DNA of 64,000 nucleotides. Origin: Lutjanus erythropterus (lineage: Eukaryota > Chordata > Actinopteri > Lutjaniformes > Lutjanidae). Position 1 is the first letter of the stretch, and the number at the start of each line of letters is the position of its first letter. Shown piece after piece: positions 1 through 10,812 of this stretch. The notes under the pieces are model-generated. The model had not been told where the DNA came from, did not search any database, and saw only the letters and a list, made by a program, of their open reading frames with translations. The stretch lies in the NCBI GenBank assembly GCA_020091685.1, contig CM034606.1, positions 21,902,695 through 21,966,694 of the forward strand, given 5' to 3'. Position numbers and translations under genes: made by a program.

Positions 1-960
1 CCTCGCCAACAACCTCAACTACAGACATAAAATGGCTCAGTATGCACAGAGGGCGTCTGTGGCCTTCCACACACAGGTGAGCACACATGGACGCACTGGT
101 TTGAACTGGTTCAGGATCTTGTGTGAAAAACTCACTGTCCTGAACCACTGTGCAAAGTTAAAGTGAAGAATCAGCATGTCTGTATATAACCCAATGAACC
201 TTTGGTTTGAGTTAAAATAGAATGAAACGGCCCACATCAATGTGAAAAACTCACTGAAAATTGAATCTCTTTCCAGCTGTTCTTCAAGAGTCGAGGCATT
301 CTGAATGAAGAAGGATTCGTTCTGTTTGTAAGGAAGAACGCCATCATTGTTCTCATCCCAAAGTTTGGACTGGAAGGAACCGTCTTCTTTGAAACCAAAG
401 ACAAGGCAGCCCCAAACCTTGTTTTTGATGAGGAGGTATAACACACAAGCTATTTTTCATAGATGGTTAGATATCACTGAGAAATAAAACCATCAGAAGA
501 CTGTGTTTATATGATCTCTTCTGTGTGTGTGTGTGTGTTTAGGGCCCCACTCTGAAGGTAGAGCAGCACACCTTCAGAATATTTGACAAGGTGAAGGTCA
601 CCATCAGCTTAGACGCCTCCAATATTCAGCACCAGAAGATCCGCATGGCTCTGATTGACCCTGTGGTAAGAACTGACTAAACTGAAGTTTCACTTTCAAA
701 TGACCTGTTACACAATCGCTACCTATGTCTTTAATTTTAGTCTAAAAGATTTTTATGCTGCTGTTTTGTGCTTCTGCAAACAGCTTGGAGTATTTAGGTC
801 TGATTAAGGAAAGTTAAGATGTTGTTTTCAGTTGGGAGAATTTACTCAAGATTTCCACCATTTATGTTTAATGTAATTATCTTTATTTTAGATTCCTGGT
901 GTCAGTGTCGCAGCCCCAGATGTTGAACCACAGGCCAAGAAACCAAAACTGGACCGCTGA
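1..960 (+). CDS. dis3: dis3, exosome catalytic ribonuclease (RRP44), last four exons, 5' part outside window
   Basis: Dis3 is the processive 3'-5' exoribonuclease (RNase II family) and PIN-domain endonuclease of the nuclear exosome. Only the C-terminus is present. Coding exons read 1-76 (cut by the window edge), 277-435, 543-665 and 892-960 (stop TGA 958-960), all joined by GT/AG introns in phase 0. The first exon begins mid-protein with LANNLNYRHKMAQYAQRAS, the end of the RNB domain. The next two exons encode the S1 RNA-binding domain (KNAIIVLIPKFGLEGTVFF). The tail ends in a basic KKPKLDR, a plausible nuclear signal. The match to vertebrate DIS3 is close throughout except in the tail, which is shorter than in human. 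The gene runs toward bora, so the two are convergent. The exon at 543 is preceded by a TG dinucleotide tract. Confidence 0.95.
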
Positions 961-1090
961 CACAGAAAGCAGCAGTTTTATCACCCAAACCAACAGTTGA
1001 TCTTCTAGTATATTTGATGCATTGGCAAGTTAACTGTTATATTTTGAGCAAGTGTGTCCATTTTAATAAATGTACCACAGTGAGGCTGCA
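961..1090 (+). other. dis3: dis3 3' UTR with polyadenylation signal
   Basis: The 3' UTR follows the dis3 stop codon. A canonical AATAAA lies at 1065-1070, about 105 bp after the stop, and the transcript should end shortly after it. Confidence 0.7.
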
Positions 1091-2773
1091 CTGCTCTCAC
1101 TTCACATGCACCACCCTGATTATATTGTCATTTTACATTACGTGAAACACTTGGTCGTACAGAGACAGGTGCAAGTGACAAATCATGAGTGCAGTATAAC
1201 TTGTAAAATAACAGTGTAGTAGATGACTCTGTCATTAAAGTCTTGGTTTTTTACCCATTTTTCTGTGTTTTGTGTACCAAAATTCAATACCCAAATTAAA
1301 GGTGAGGTATGTCTTTCTGGAAGAGAGATTGATAGTTGAAGTTGAAGTCAACAGCCAAACAAATACACCCCTCCCTTCTGTGCTTCAGAAGATATAACGT
1401 CCATTTCACTTCTCCCATTGGCTGAAACTGTGTTGTGTAGCTCAGTCCAAGACTATGTGAGCCAAAAACCTTTTTTCTTTTAATTAATTTTAGTGCACAT
1501 AGAATGAATAGCTTGCGGACTGTAAGAAAATATTCACTGAATTTGGCAAAAAATGTGTCAAACCCCTCACTTTTTTGTGGCCCACAAGAGCTTGCAAAGA
1601 ACATAATTTGCACAATACAATTCAATGCAGCATTGAAAAAGTAGTGTCCATTAATTTAATGGCATCCATAACACTGATGTGTCCTGGAATGAAGTTTGAC
1701 GCCCCTGGTTATAATCACATACCCCATAAATTATGTACAAAATAAATATTGCAGCATTCTATCAATGTGACCAGGATTTCAGTATTCAAAAGCTACATCA
1801 CATTATTAAATCTTGCTAGAGCAAATCCAACAATTTCAAAAAATTAAATTCTATATAACTATTTAAACTCTCACACCGACATATTTTGGTCAAATATAAT
1901 TTGAACAAAATTGCGAACCACAACAGTCGCCACAATGCAGTTACATGAAGTGATACTCTGTGCTGAAAATAAACACCCAACTCAAAAATAACTGTGCTCT
2001 CAAGCCAGACAAAGAATTCAAGTGAATTTAATGTGACCATCCAGCCCATGCTTTTAAGTATATATATATATAAAAAAAACAAATGGCTCAATCAGCTTTT
2101 AATTTGCTAGTGGCATCAGTCAGTCCATCTTATTCAGGAATAAATATTCTACCAATTCAAATGTGATCCACAGGTGACCTGAATGTTAACAACTGTTACT
2201 CTTATAATAAAAGAAAAAGCTTTCATCGTATAAAAACATCATGATAAACGGTTTTATAAAAACATAAATACAGTACAAATCTGATGTCATCCCAAAGTCA
2301 GGATCTATTAGGTCGATCATGTCAGCACCATATAAAAGTGAAATGTTCGCATAAGCATCGATACAGCATTCAAGGAGGTTACTGTTGTGCAAATTTGATA
2401 CAGAATTAACTTGTTTTTTCTCCCTCATCGCACTAGTATACTGGGTGCAAAACCCTTGTTGAATTATAGCTTCTCAGTGTCTTACAGTGAGACTGAAAGG
2501 CTGTGGGTTAGTCTCCTCCCTTCTAACCTGTGATAAAACTTACTTTGCATTTGCTTCCAATCAGGCAACTTGAACTTTAAACCTAAAAAGAATCAATAGC
2601 CACTTGTGAAATCCCTCAATTCTGTTCATACTCTTTTTAAAATTCGACCCCATTCACCATAACCACATCCCTTCCACATAAATGCTCCAAACTTAGTGTA
2701 AACTTTGTTGTATTTGATTGCAAAATAATCATCTTCAGCATCCCCTGGAAGAGGCGTCCCTTCAAACGATGGC
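1091..2773. other. Intergenic space between convergent dis3 and bora, including bora 3' UTR
   Basis: No further coding exon is recognisable. The right part (roughly 2000-2773) is probably the 3' UTR of bora on the minus strand. ATTAAA variants of the polyadenylation signal on the minus strand lie near 2022 and 2098, and neither is decisive. After the bora stop, another minus-strand reading frame stays open to about 2626. It has no phase-compatible splice partner, so I treat it as UTR. The rest is AT-rich sequence without recognised repeats. Confidence 0.45.
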
Positions 2774-5700
2774 TCAGTGGTGAGGATAAAATGCCTGGAA
2801 AATAAGAAACTTACTTTGAGAGAGATGAAAAGGAAAATGAGAAAGTCACTGAAATAAAACCAATAAAGTGTTGCAAGCATGCACAATACAGTCAGCAAAT
2901 TCTGTGAGGTACCGTCGATGATGTATTTCAAAAGGGATAGTTCAGATTATTTGAAGTGGGGTTGTTTGAGGCAGTTTTTCATAGTCAGCTTATTATCTAC
3001 AGTCAGTGATGACTGGCAGACCCCCAGTTTGGAGAAGCAGCAGCAGGGTCAGCAACAGAGTGTATTTCATGTGTTTTAACTAACACTATATTTAGAATAT
3101 TTTCACTATTTTACCATGCCACCAGACAGCATTTTTCCAATGGACATCTAATGTTATTTAAGACAAATATAAGTCTCTTCAACTGTAAAAACTAAATATA
3201 GCGTACACTTAAACCTCATCCACAGGTTTATCCAGTACTCCTCTCTTCTTCTCCAAACCACCACCTACAGTAGGTAATAAACTGAATATGGATAAATACC
3301 TCATACAACCTCTCTTCAAATAATCAGAGCTATCCCTTAAATAAGTACTGAGACTGTGTTAGATCAGACAGTACCTTTACTTTAGTGTGTCGAGTGCCTT
3401 GGAAGGCTTCTTCTGTCAGATTTGAACTGAATGACTCTTTGCTGTGATAGTCTGAGCTGAGGCCATCGATAAGACTGGCGGTGCCTGCTGAGGTAGTGTT
3501 GTATCCACTGTCCACCTGAACGAATAAAAAATAAAACACTGCGTTAGACAAACACATTATGTAATGACAAACAAGAATGAATTCATATAAGAGTAAGTTA
3601 AATATGTAGAGAAATACAAAAAGTTGCTCTTAGTTCTGGCTCACACTGACCTGCATGCTGGAATCGTAGCGTATGCTGCTTCCTTCTGCCAAAAGAGACA
3701 CAAACATCTGAGAGCTTTCTGTTGCTGACACATTGCCCATACGAGAGCTGGTCAGCTGTCCGGAAGGCCCTCCACCTTCCTCCTCTTCATCCTCCTCAAC
3801 CTCCAACCTCCCTTGAATCCCCGGCAACTTGTCCTCCTCCATTTTCACAGGTTCTATATGATCCAGGTTAACTTTCTCTGTATCAGCGGGGTGAGCATCG
3901 CGGGCCATGGGTGAAGATGGATCTAGCTCCATAGGGGGCAGAGAAGAAGAAGAACAGGAGGAGGTGGAGAAGGGGAGTTGTTCCTCCGTCTCCTGATTGT
4001 CTTGGAGCTTAGGGTTGAGGATCGGGGAGATGAGGGGAGGAGAGGCCCAATAGCGGACTCTGGGCCGGGGTTTGGGTCTGCTGTTGTGTTGGAGCTTGTT
4101 GTGGCAGTGGAGCTGGTGTGGGGAGCAGCTACGGATGGGAGAGCAACCCTCAACGAATGGACTCTCATTGCAGGAAGTGACATCTATGTCCAGGGGGACA
4201 CCATGTGGAGTCAAACTGCTTGGCTGCTTCCTCTCAGCTAAAGAAAAGACACAGATTCAGATTTGAAGAAAAAATCGGTTACCATCATATCAGTGTCTTT
4301 TTTTTTTTGTTAAATCTTATATCCTAAGTTGAAAAATCCTATCATGAAAATCATGTTTTTTTTTCCAATTCTGCCTTATTTTCCAAAACAAATAGTCTAC
4401 CTGAGCTTATGGGTGTGCGTGCTGCATGCGCAACAATAGGAGAGATTGTAGGGGAGACAAGACCAGCGGGAGACGACCCATCAGGAAACAGAGGACTGTT
4501 GATGCTGCCGAGGCTGCAGTCCCGAAAGCAGCCATGCTGGATGGGACTGGACGAGAACTGACCCTGTGGTGAAGACAATGCAAATACATTTTTGTTTAAC
4601 AGTGCAAATTTTACTTGAACAGTGTCACCCAAACACAAAAAGCTGTAACTCTTTGATAAAACTCACTTAGCATAAATGTTAGTTACCACAACTACATGTA
4701 AGGACGGAGATATACTTGCTGTTTGATCATGCGTTTGCGTTCGCGTATGCGTCGCGTTAATTTCTGAGGACGCGCACAACCATCGCTCCAAATGGACGCA
4801 GGATACGCGAGGCAGCCATGAAGCGTAGGGATGCGTAGGGGTGCGTATGCGAACACGTAGTTTAAAGCAAGTATATCTCCGCCCTAAGTCAACAGCATCC
4901 TGTCCTGCCCTTTTACACAGACGGCGTTTCAGCTCCGTTCCAGCCTCTGCTGGTGAATCAGAGGCAGAATGAAAATGACCCTCCATAGCATCTCCACAAC
5001 TTTTACAGACAGCAGGATGTAACAGTCCTACCTTGAACAGGCTGTGTTAAAGAGGCTATAGAGATATAATCACTCAGACCAAACTTGGAGGTGGTCTGCG
5101 CCGCTTATGTACAAATATTTCGTGTACACAAGTGTGCCGGGCCACAGTGAAGTACCACATACTCAACTGATGCTCTGTAAGCACACACAAAACAGCTGTC
5201 TGATTTCTATTTTGTTCGCTGTAATGCAAGTTATACATTTGGGCTCTCTCACCTGCCAAGGTGAGCCCAAGACATTTATGAACACAGTATGCTTCAAATG
5301 ATTCCACAATATCTTGAATTTGGTGTAGTTGTTTGTGGTTATGAGTTCAAATAAGTTGTTTCTTTCCTTGCACAAAACAGTGAATCAGTTTGTCGAGGCT
5401 GTACCGACATGTTGGCTACTCTGTGTCTGAAGTGCCTCTACCCACCAACATTAATCAGTTGTCTGAACACAGTGTTTCAGGGATTTCCCCATTTACACTA
5501 AATTTATGGCAGAATTTTAAAAATTATTGATAGTCAACATGTCAATTTTTACAAGATACATCAATAGATAATCATTTGCAGTCCTACACTTCACTCACCG
5601 TAGAGGGAGTTGGAGCTGACCCACCACAGGTCAAAGGGGAGGAAAAAATAGACGATATGGCTTCAGTCCCTCCTACAGCTCCCTCTTCATGTTTTAGAGA

Positions 5701-7583
5701 AGGCCTCTCCTGCCTGGTGTGGCTTCTCTCTGGACTTGGTGGGCTGGAGCTGTCAGAACCGCTGTAACTGCCCTGACCGTCGAGGAAGAGTTTTCGTCTC
5801 AAGGAGGAGGAACTGAGGCTCTCTTGCACAGCAGCACATGCTTCCTCATGGCGGTAATAATCGCCTGAGGAGAGGGAAGAAACAGACAGATAATCATTTT
5901 GATCTGATGGTTGATAAGAGAGCCTCTGGTTTGATCTTGCCAACGTTAATTGAGCCTCACCTAGTACTTTCTCCAAATCAAAACCCAAAGGTAATGTAAG
6001 AGTTGTCTGACAAGAAACTGTAAAATAAAAGATCAAGTCAGCAGATAGTGAAGACAAGAGGAAGAAATAGGATGTCATTTGTAGAAAGTAATTTCAAACC
6101 CACTAAAAGAAAACACCAACCTGAGATTTTTTCTGGCTCCTCTGTGATCATTGCAGACAGACAACCTACAGGTGCAAAGACAGAATATAGTAAAATGAGC
6201 ATGAAATGTTTCTATAATGTACACAGGGAGGAAAATATGACTATAAAAGATTTTGAGGAATTAAAAAGTTATATAAACAATAAGATAACTTACTTTTCGT
6301 ATAGATCTGAGGGCCTTTACGGGTGTCTGATCCTGCCCAGGGGGAAGGCACGATGGCTCCTTTGGTGAAAAACTTTGTTGCGAGACAAATAGCATAATTA
6401 CAAAATGAAGTTAAAAAATCATCAATGTATCGACTTCTCCATTATTATACAACATGATTAGATTTGATTAGAATCTCATACCTGCTCAATAGCATTTTGA
6501 CACTTTTCCTCAATGTCAGAATCCATCCTAATTGTTGAACAGAAAAAAAAAGTTGTCATTTAAATTTCCTGCCATCATTAATTTGCTTATCAATAATTCA
6601 ACATGATCCATTAGCCTAGACTATCAAATAGCAATATGAAACTTTGAATAACATGCCTTAAAGAGAGATGTGTTTCGAGTAACACGGATGAGAGGCACAT
6701 GTCACTTGAACAGTAACTAGAATAACTAGAATGTGTATGAGGCCTGTCAGCATCATTATGTCAGCTGTTTGACGTTATTGTAAGGTCAAGCAAGAAAAAA
6801 AACAGCAACAACCAGGAGCAATGTGTGCAATTTATTTAAATTTCATTTTGAATGTTTGATTGGTGTGGGTAGAAATTATGTGTGTGGAAAGTTTAAATAA
6901 AAAGAAGGAGTTGCATTGCATAACAGTCACATTGTGGATATTGTATCTCTTGCTTAATGGGAGTAGAGTATTTGTCTTATGTGTATATAGATGGCTATTT
7001 CAAGCAAAGTGCATGCATACCAAGGTAGTATCAACAGCTTAATTGTTTAAGAGAGGGAAAAAGATAATATCGGATGATACTCAGGCATGAAAAAGTGGTA
7101 TCAAGTCATCCATATTATGGACTTAGTTGCACATACCTTGTCTGGCTGAGGTAAAAAGACTGTCGCTGGATTTCCTCTGGGTCTATGTGCACTGGAAGAA
7201 GACTGGCCATTTCGTCAATAGACCAGTTAAACTTGGGAGGAGTCTGTAGGAGAAACAAACGAGGAAGTGAACAACAGATTACGTACACCATTCAGCTAAG
7301 CAAAAACTGTGGACATAATACATTATTTAGATATTTGCAATAAGAGATGTGTCTCTGGATATGTGTTACACAACACTGTTGTAAGTCTAAAACGTTTGAG
7401 GTGATGTGTGTGAGGTGTGTTCAGTCTTACAGCTTTACATGGCTTGGACTTGAAGACAGATGGGCTCGGCACCAGGGCTTCACGGAGGTGGTGGTAGTCA
7501 TTGGGACTTTCAAAGGGGTTTCTAATGGAGGGTCTGCCTGGAGTCTCTGGAGTGATCTGTACCTCAACATGGTGGTCCCCCAT
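2774..7583 (-). CDS. bora: bora, aurora kinase A activator (protein aurora borealis), complete, 11 coding exons
   Basis: Bora is a largely disordered cell-cycle protein. After Cdk phosphorylation it binds Aurora A and lets it activate Plk1 at mitotic entry. Minus-strand coding exons are 7583-7431 (ATG 7583-7581), 7243-7137, 6527-6482, 6372-6294, 6165-6121, 6017-5961, 5864-5599, 4563-4401, 4237-3651, 3515-3375 and 2794-2774 (stop TGA). Phases agree at every junction and give 554 aa; human BORA is 559. Family landmarks are QITPETPGR and NPFESP at the N-terminus, IVPSPW with Ser112 at the same number as the key Cdk site in human, [13 protein letters not shown] (about 193-205), QFSSSPIQ, an acidic EDEEEE run, and the beta-TrCP degron DSGYNT (503-508). 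The last exon adds only six residues (AFYPHH). Its reading frame is forced by phase, and the total length supports it, but it is the least certain part. An in-frame upstream ATG four codons earlier (MSGKMGD) lies across the inferred acceptor, so it is not chosen. Confidence 0.93.
2933..3336. mobile_element. Non-autonomous DNA transposon (MITE) with long inverted repeats, copy 1, TTAA-type target
   Basis: The left end reads AGGGATAGTTCAGATTATTT and continues GAAGTGGGGTTGTTTGAGG. The right end is its near-perfect reverse complement (CCTCATACAACCTCTCTTCA, then AATAATCAGAGCTATCCCT). TTAA follows at 3337-3340, and the left flank is the degenerate TCAA. It lies in the last bora intron. The same family recurs at 52479-53048. 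There is no coding capacity. TTAA targets suggest piggyBac-type mobilisation, but this is inferred from two copies only. Confidence 0.75.
3375..3515 (-). CDS. bora: bora penultimate exon with DSGYNT phosphodegron
   Basis: This 47-codon exon opens with VDSGYNT, so the DSG(X)nT phosphodegron sits at residues 503-508. In human Bora the equivalent motif is phosphorylated by Plk1 and read by SCF-beta-TrCP, which destroys Bora in mitosis. The remainder ([21 protein letters not shown]) is Ser/Glu-rich and poorly conserved. Acceptor CAG and donor GTACTG flank the exon, and it begins and ends in phase 0. Confidence 0.9.
4702..4884. mobile_element. 183-bp CpG-rich MITE with TAA target duplication, PIF/Harbinger-like
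   Basis: The ends are inverted repeats: GGACGGAGATATACTTGCTG at the left, and the reverse complement of the right end reads GGGCGGAGATATACTTGCTT. The match weakens inward, but both arms contain CGCATACGC-like strings. TAA flanks both sides (4699-4701 and 4885-4887), the usual target for PIF/Harbinger. The element is strikingly rich in CpG against the AT-rich bora intron around it. It is non-coding. Confidence 0.7.
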
Positions 7584-7990
7584 CTTACCTGACATTACAA
7601 CAACAAATATTCCAGTCAGTGTGAAGGAAAAGGAAATTCTAAAGAAACAGTTCACACAAACAACGGCCTATGATTACTTGTACGGTGAAATTATTATGCT
7701 TTAGTTTGGTACGTTAGCTACATAACTCTTCCTGTTTCTATAGCGTTAACTAGCCTTCGAGGGAACGAACTTGGTTACAGATTCTAGTTACATATTTCGC
7801 TTTGCCGTCTTCCTTTAGCACACAACTTTACTTAGATATGAAAGGTACGTTTAAACATCAGCAATATACACTTTCTGTTGGTACTTACAAGAGTTAGTGA
7901 GCCAGGACTTTGAACACACAACTAAATACAATCTTCATTGAAGAGTCAGCAAACAATCAGCAGCGAGAGGGCTCAAACGTTTATTTCAAT
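7584..7990 (-). other. bora: bora 5' untranslated exon and first intron
   Basis: Minus-strand transcription should start near 7980-8000. A donor GTAAGTACC (GT at 7888-7887) ends a non-coding first exon at 7889. The next exon starts at 7588 after an ATGTCAG acceptor, five bases before the ATG. The exact transcription start cannot be read from sequence alone. Confidence 0.6.
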
Positions 7991-8298
7991 TTCGTCCACA
8001 GGGTCCGCTAGCCAATAGGAATGTTTCAGGAAGTTCTTGGGAACCAATCAACGGAACAATCCGTGTCGTCACTTCCTCCGCCAATTTTGTTCAGTGTAAG
8101 GTAGCTAGCTGCCGATATCATCCCTTAAATATCGTGTATTTCTATTTTGGGAGGTGTTACCTAAGATGAATACGAAACGTTTAAAGTCTGGCTGAACTCT
8201 TGCAATAACCTGTTGTTGTTTCGCATCAGAGACCTCGTCACGTCGTATTTGTTAGCCATCTGCTAGCTAGCGTCGGCTAACTATATTCATTGTACACC
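7990..8298. promoter_or_regulatory. Bidirectional bora/mzt1 promoter with CCAAT boxes
   Basis: The two genes diverge from a region of roughly 300 bp. It carries three plus-strand CCAAT boxes, at 8012-8016, 8044-8048 and 8081-8085. The first two are exactly 32 bp apart, the helical spacing typical of NF-Y sites in G2/M promoters. A MYB-like CAACGG at 8049-8054 abuts the second box. An ETS-like ACTTCCTCC (8071-8079) precedes the third. No TATA box is evident. A TTTGAA (CHR-like) motif lies at 7909-7914, inside the bora 5' exon. The mzt1 5' UTR probably occupies the last 150-200 bp. Confidence 0.65.
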
Positions 8299-9989
8299 AT
8301 GGCAAGTGCAGCAAATGCAAACTTAAACGCAGTCCGGGAGACAATGGACGGTAAACAACGTTTAATAATAATTTGTGAAATCATTACACTTTTAGTCTCA
8401 GATCAACAGGCTTTTGCTAACCTCTATCTTATTTGTAACCACGTTCCTAATAAATTGCATAGGACTTGTTTTAGTCAAGTTTTGTCTGGTTGTCAAAACT
8501 AAATTAATCTGACTTGGGTAACCTGTCATCTTCTTCCTCAAACAGTGCTGCTGGAGATCTCCAGGCTGCTGAACACTGGTTTGGACATGGAGTCTCTGTC
8601 CATTTGTGTGAGACTGTGTGAGCAGGGCATCAACCCAGAAGCTTTGTCTGCTGTCATCAAAGAACTGAGAAAAGCATCTGAATCCCTCAAGGTACATAAA
8701 CAGGCTTCCCAAGAGTTCACATCATCAAATCATTAAAGAGCATGTTTGGGGCGTGGCTATTGATGTCATTCCAGCCCCATTTACCATTTATTCATAACTG
8801 CTTATCAATCAGTACCTAATTATTCTTAAGAAACAATGTCAAATGCCAGAGTGAAATTACCAGATGTTGTCTCTAAGAATTTGTTGTAGTATCTCGTAGG
8901 GTTGCACAATTAATTGAATATTATCAATATTGCATTATGGCCAAGTGCATTATCCAAATCACAGGTAAAAATGTGTGACAGAACAGCATTTTAATCAAGT
9001 ACTGTAGTGCTGCAGAGATACCCTGGCCTACAAATCTTGTTCTCCAGCTGTAAGAAAACATATTTGTTTGGTACAGACCCCTACAAATGTCACATCATTA
9101 TGATTTTAGTTGTTGGCTTCAGTGAAAATTAAATTTGAGGTGCAAAAATGATCATGAATCATAACACAATTGCAACATCTGTCAAAATAATTGCAGTATG
9201 AAGGGTTAGGGATTTTTTTATACTATATAGGTAGAAATAGCAGAAAACCTCACATTTTAGATGCTGTAACCAGGGTGTTGTGAAGTGTTTGGTATTTTTA
9301 TTTGATTAATGACTTGCATAAGATATATTATTGCATTTGTCATACATTTCTGTTGGACACTTAATCAACTAACAAAATTGAAATGCCTGCAGCTGCTAGC
9401 TACATCAGTGTTTTGACACTGCAAATTAGATATCTTCTGAAACTTAAAACTGTTAACAAAGTTCAGTTCTGTTTCCAGTGATGTAGCACAGGGTGGGGTA
9501 GACAATATATATGATGAGACAATAAAAAATGTCAGTTCTCAGAGATTCTGCAATGTCATTTATACTGAGGTGTCCCTCCGTCAGTGTATTAGGCCATTGT
9601 GAGCAATGATTCATATTTATGAGCACAACTGCAAAATGATAATAATGAATTTCCCTTTATTGGCCAAAAATGATTCATCCATGATATTTATCATGCATCC
9701 CTGACCATCATATCTGTTTTTGTGGTAAACCAAATGACAAGATAATATTTGTGATATGAGCTTTACATCTTATTAGTGACTGAATCATGAAGGGAAACAT
9801 TTCAGTCACAATTGAGACAACTGTTATTAGGATTTTCTTTGCTGTGTGCACAGTTGTAGCCCACCCACGAAGCAGCTGTAATTTGATTATAATAAAAATG
9901 CTGTATAATGATTGCATAATTATCATAATGATGCATCACTGTTGTATATTTATTTCCTCTTTCAGGCTTCTGAAAACTGCACTAACTGA
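8299..9989 (+). CDS. mzt1: mzt1, mitotic-spindle organizing protein 1 (MOZART1), complete
   Basis: MZT1 is a tiny subunit of the gamma-tubulin ring complex that binds the N-terminal domains of GCPs and aids recruitment to centrosomes. Coding exons are 8299-8350, 8546-8691 and 9966-9989, giving 73 aa (human 82 aa; the difference is the short alanine-rich N-terminus). The sequence contains [10 protein letters not shown], then [20 protein letters not shown] and [20 protein letters not shown], nearly identical to human. The last exon encodes only ASENCTN and the stop. The start ATG 8299-8301 lies in a CACCATGG context. The long second intron contains a degenerate transposon. The gene is head to head with bora. 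Confidence 0.96.
8898..9702. mobile_element. Degenerate hAT-like element in mzt1 intron 2
   Basis: The left end AGGGTTGCACAATTAATTGA and the reverse complement of the right end (AGGGATGCATGATAAATAT) form imperfect terminal inverted repeats. The interior is AT-rich and non-coding. I recognise the left end as a common teleost repeat type. No clear 8-bp duplication survives, so the boundaries are approximate. Confidence 0.45.
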
Positions 9990-10485
9990 CACTGGAGCCT
10001 GATCACCTCAGTTTGGAAACTTTTGGGATTATGTCCCATTCCTGGATCTCTGTACCTACCATGAGGTCTCCAGCCAATCAGATTTGTCTGTGTATTGGCA
10101 CTCTCCGCGTCTCCCTAGCGACTAACTGCTCCTGATCTGTTCTTTGACTTCTGTCTGAGTTTCTGAACCTTAGTCCTCTCCTGACATGCGGGCAGGCTCA
10201 GCCAGTCTGCTTCCTCCTCTGAGTTTCTCCTGCTGCCATTTGTAAAGTTCAAAGCGGTATTAGCATTGACGTCTTGCCTTAATTTAAAAGCCTACTTCTA
10301 ATTTCTGACAGTCAACTTTTCCTGCACTTGTTATTTAGGATTTTTTTTTTACGGTGTTTTGAAATGTCTGTTGTTTGTGATGAGTTGTTTAACAATTTTG
10401 TCGGCATAATGCATATTTCAATTTAATTAATTTGCCATTTCCATTTTCCATGTAACCATCAATGATGGAAAGAAATTAAAATGGT
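9990..10485 (+). other. mzt1: mzt1 3' UTR
   Basis: The sequence after the mzt1 stop stays unique and moderately GC-rich. The first plausible polyadenylation signal is ATTAAA at 10475-10480, giving a UTR of about 500 bp. Confidence 0.5.
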
Positions 10486-10640
10486 TGTTGCTGTCAACGG
10501 CCACAAGGTGGTGTTGTCTCATTCTTATTCTAATCTGAGGTGTTCTAACTGCAACTTTTCTACTGTGAATTTTCATGATTTTCAACAGCATTAAGAGTGT
10601 AATTTCAACTTTTTAAAATTAAAAATCAAAAATATTTTCA

Positions 10641-10812
10641 GGTGGCCTGGTAGCTTAGCTGGTAGTATGTTTACCTAATGTACTGAGGCTGTGTTTTTTG
10701 CAGCGGCCGTGAGTTTGACTCCTGTATGTGGGCCAGTAACCCCCATCTCTCTCCCCCTTTCCTTTCTTTACACCACCTATCCTTTCTAATAAAAGCATAA
10801 AAAGTCCAAAAA
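10641..10812 (+). mobile_element. tRNA-derived SINE
   Basis: The head is tRNA-like. TAGCTTAGCTGG (10651-10662) fits the RNA polymerase III A box, and AGTTTGACTCC (10712-10722) fits the B box with two changes. The body runs through a CT-rich stretch (CTCTCCCCCTTTCC) to an A-rich tail (AATAAAAGCATAAAAAGTCC) of the kind I recognise in teleost SINEs. It lies just downstream of mzt1. Confidence 0.75.

Noticed and set aside
2626-2794. Open minus-strand frame of about 55 codons (ending GEWGRILKRV) in the terminal bora exon region
   Set aside because: It needs the preceding exon to end in phase 2, but the bora exon at 3375-3515 ends in phase 0, with no alternative donor that shifts phase. The family's total length also fits the short tail. 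I treat it as 3' UTR.
10641-10730. Genuine tRNA gene
   Set aside because: A- and B-box-like motifs exist, but the sequence does not fold into a full cloverleaf with paired acceptor arms, and it continues into a SINE-type tail.
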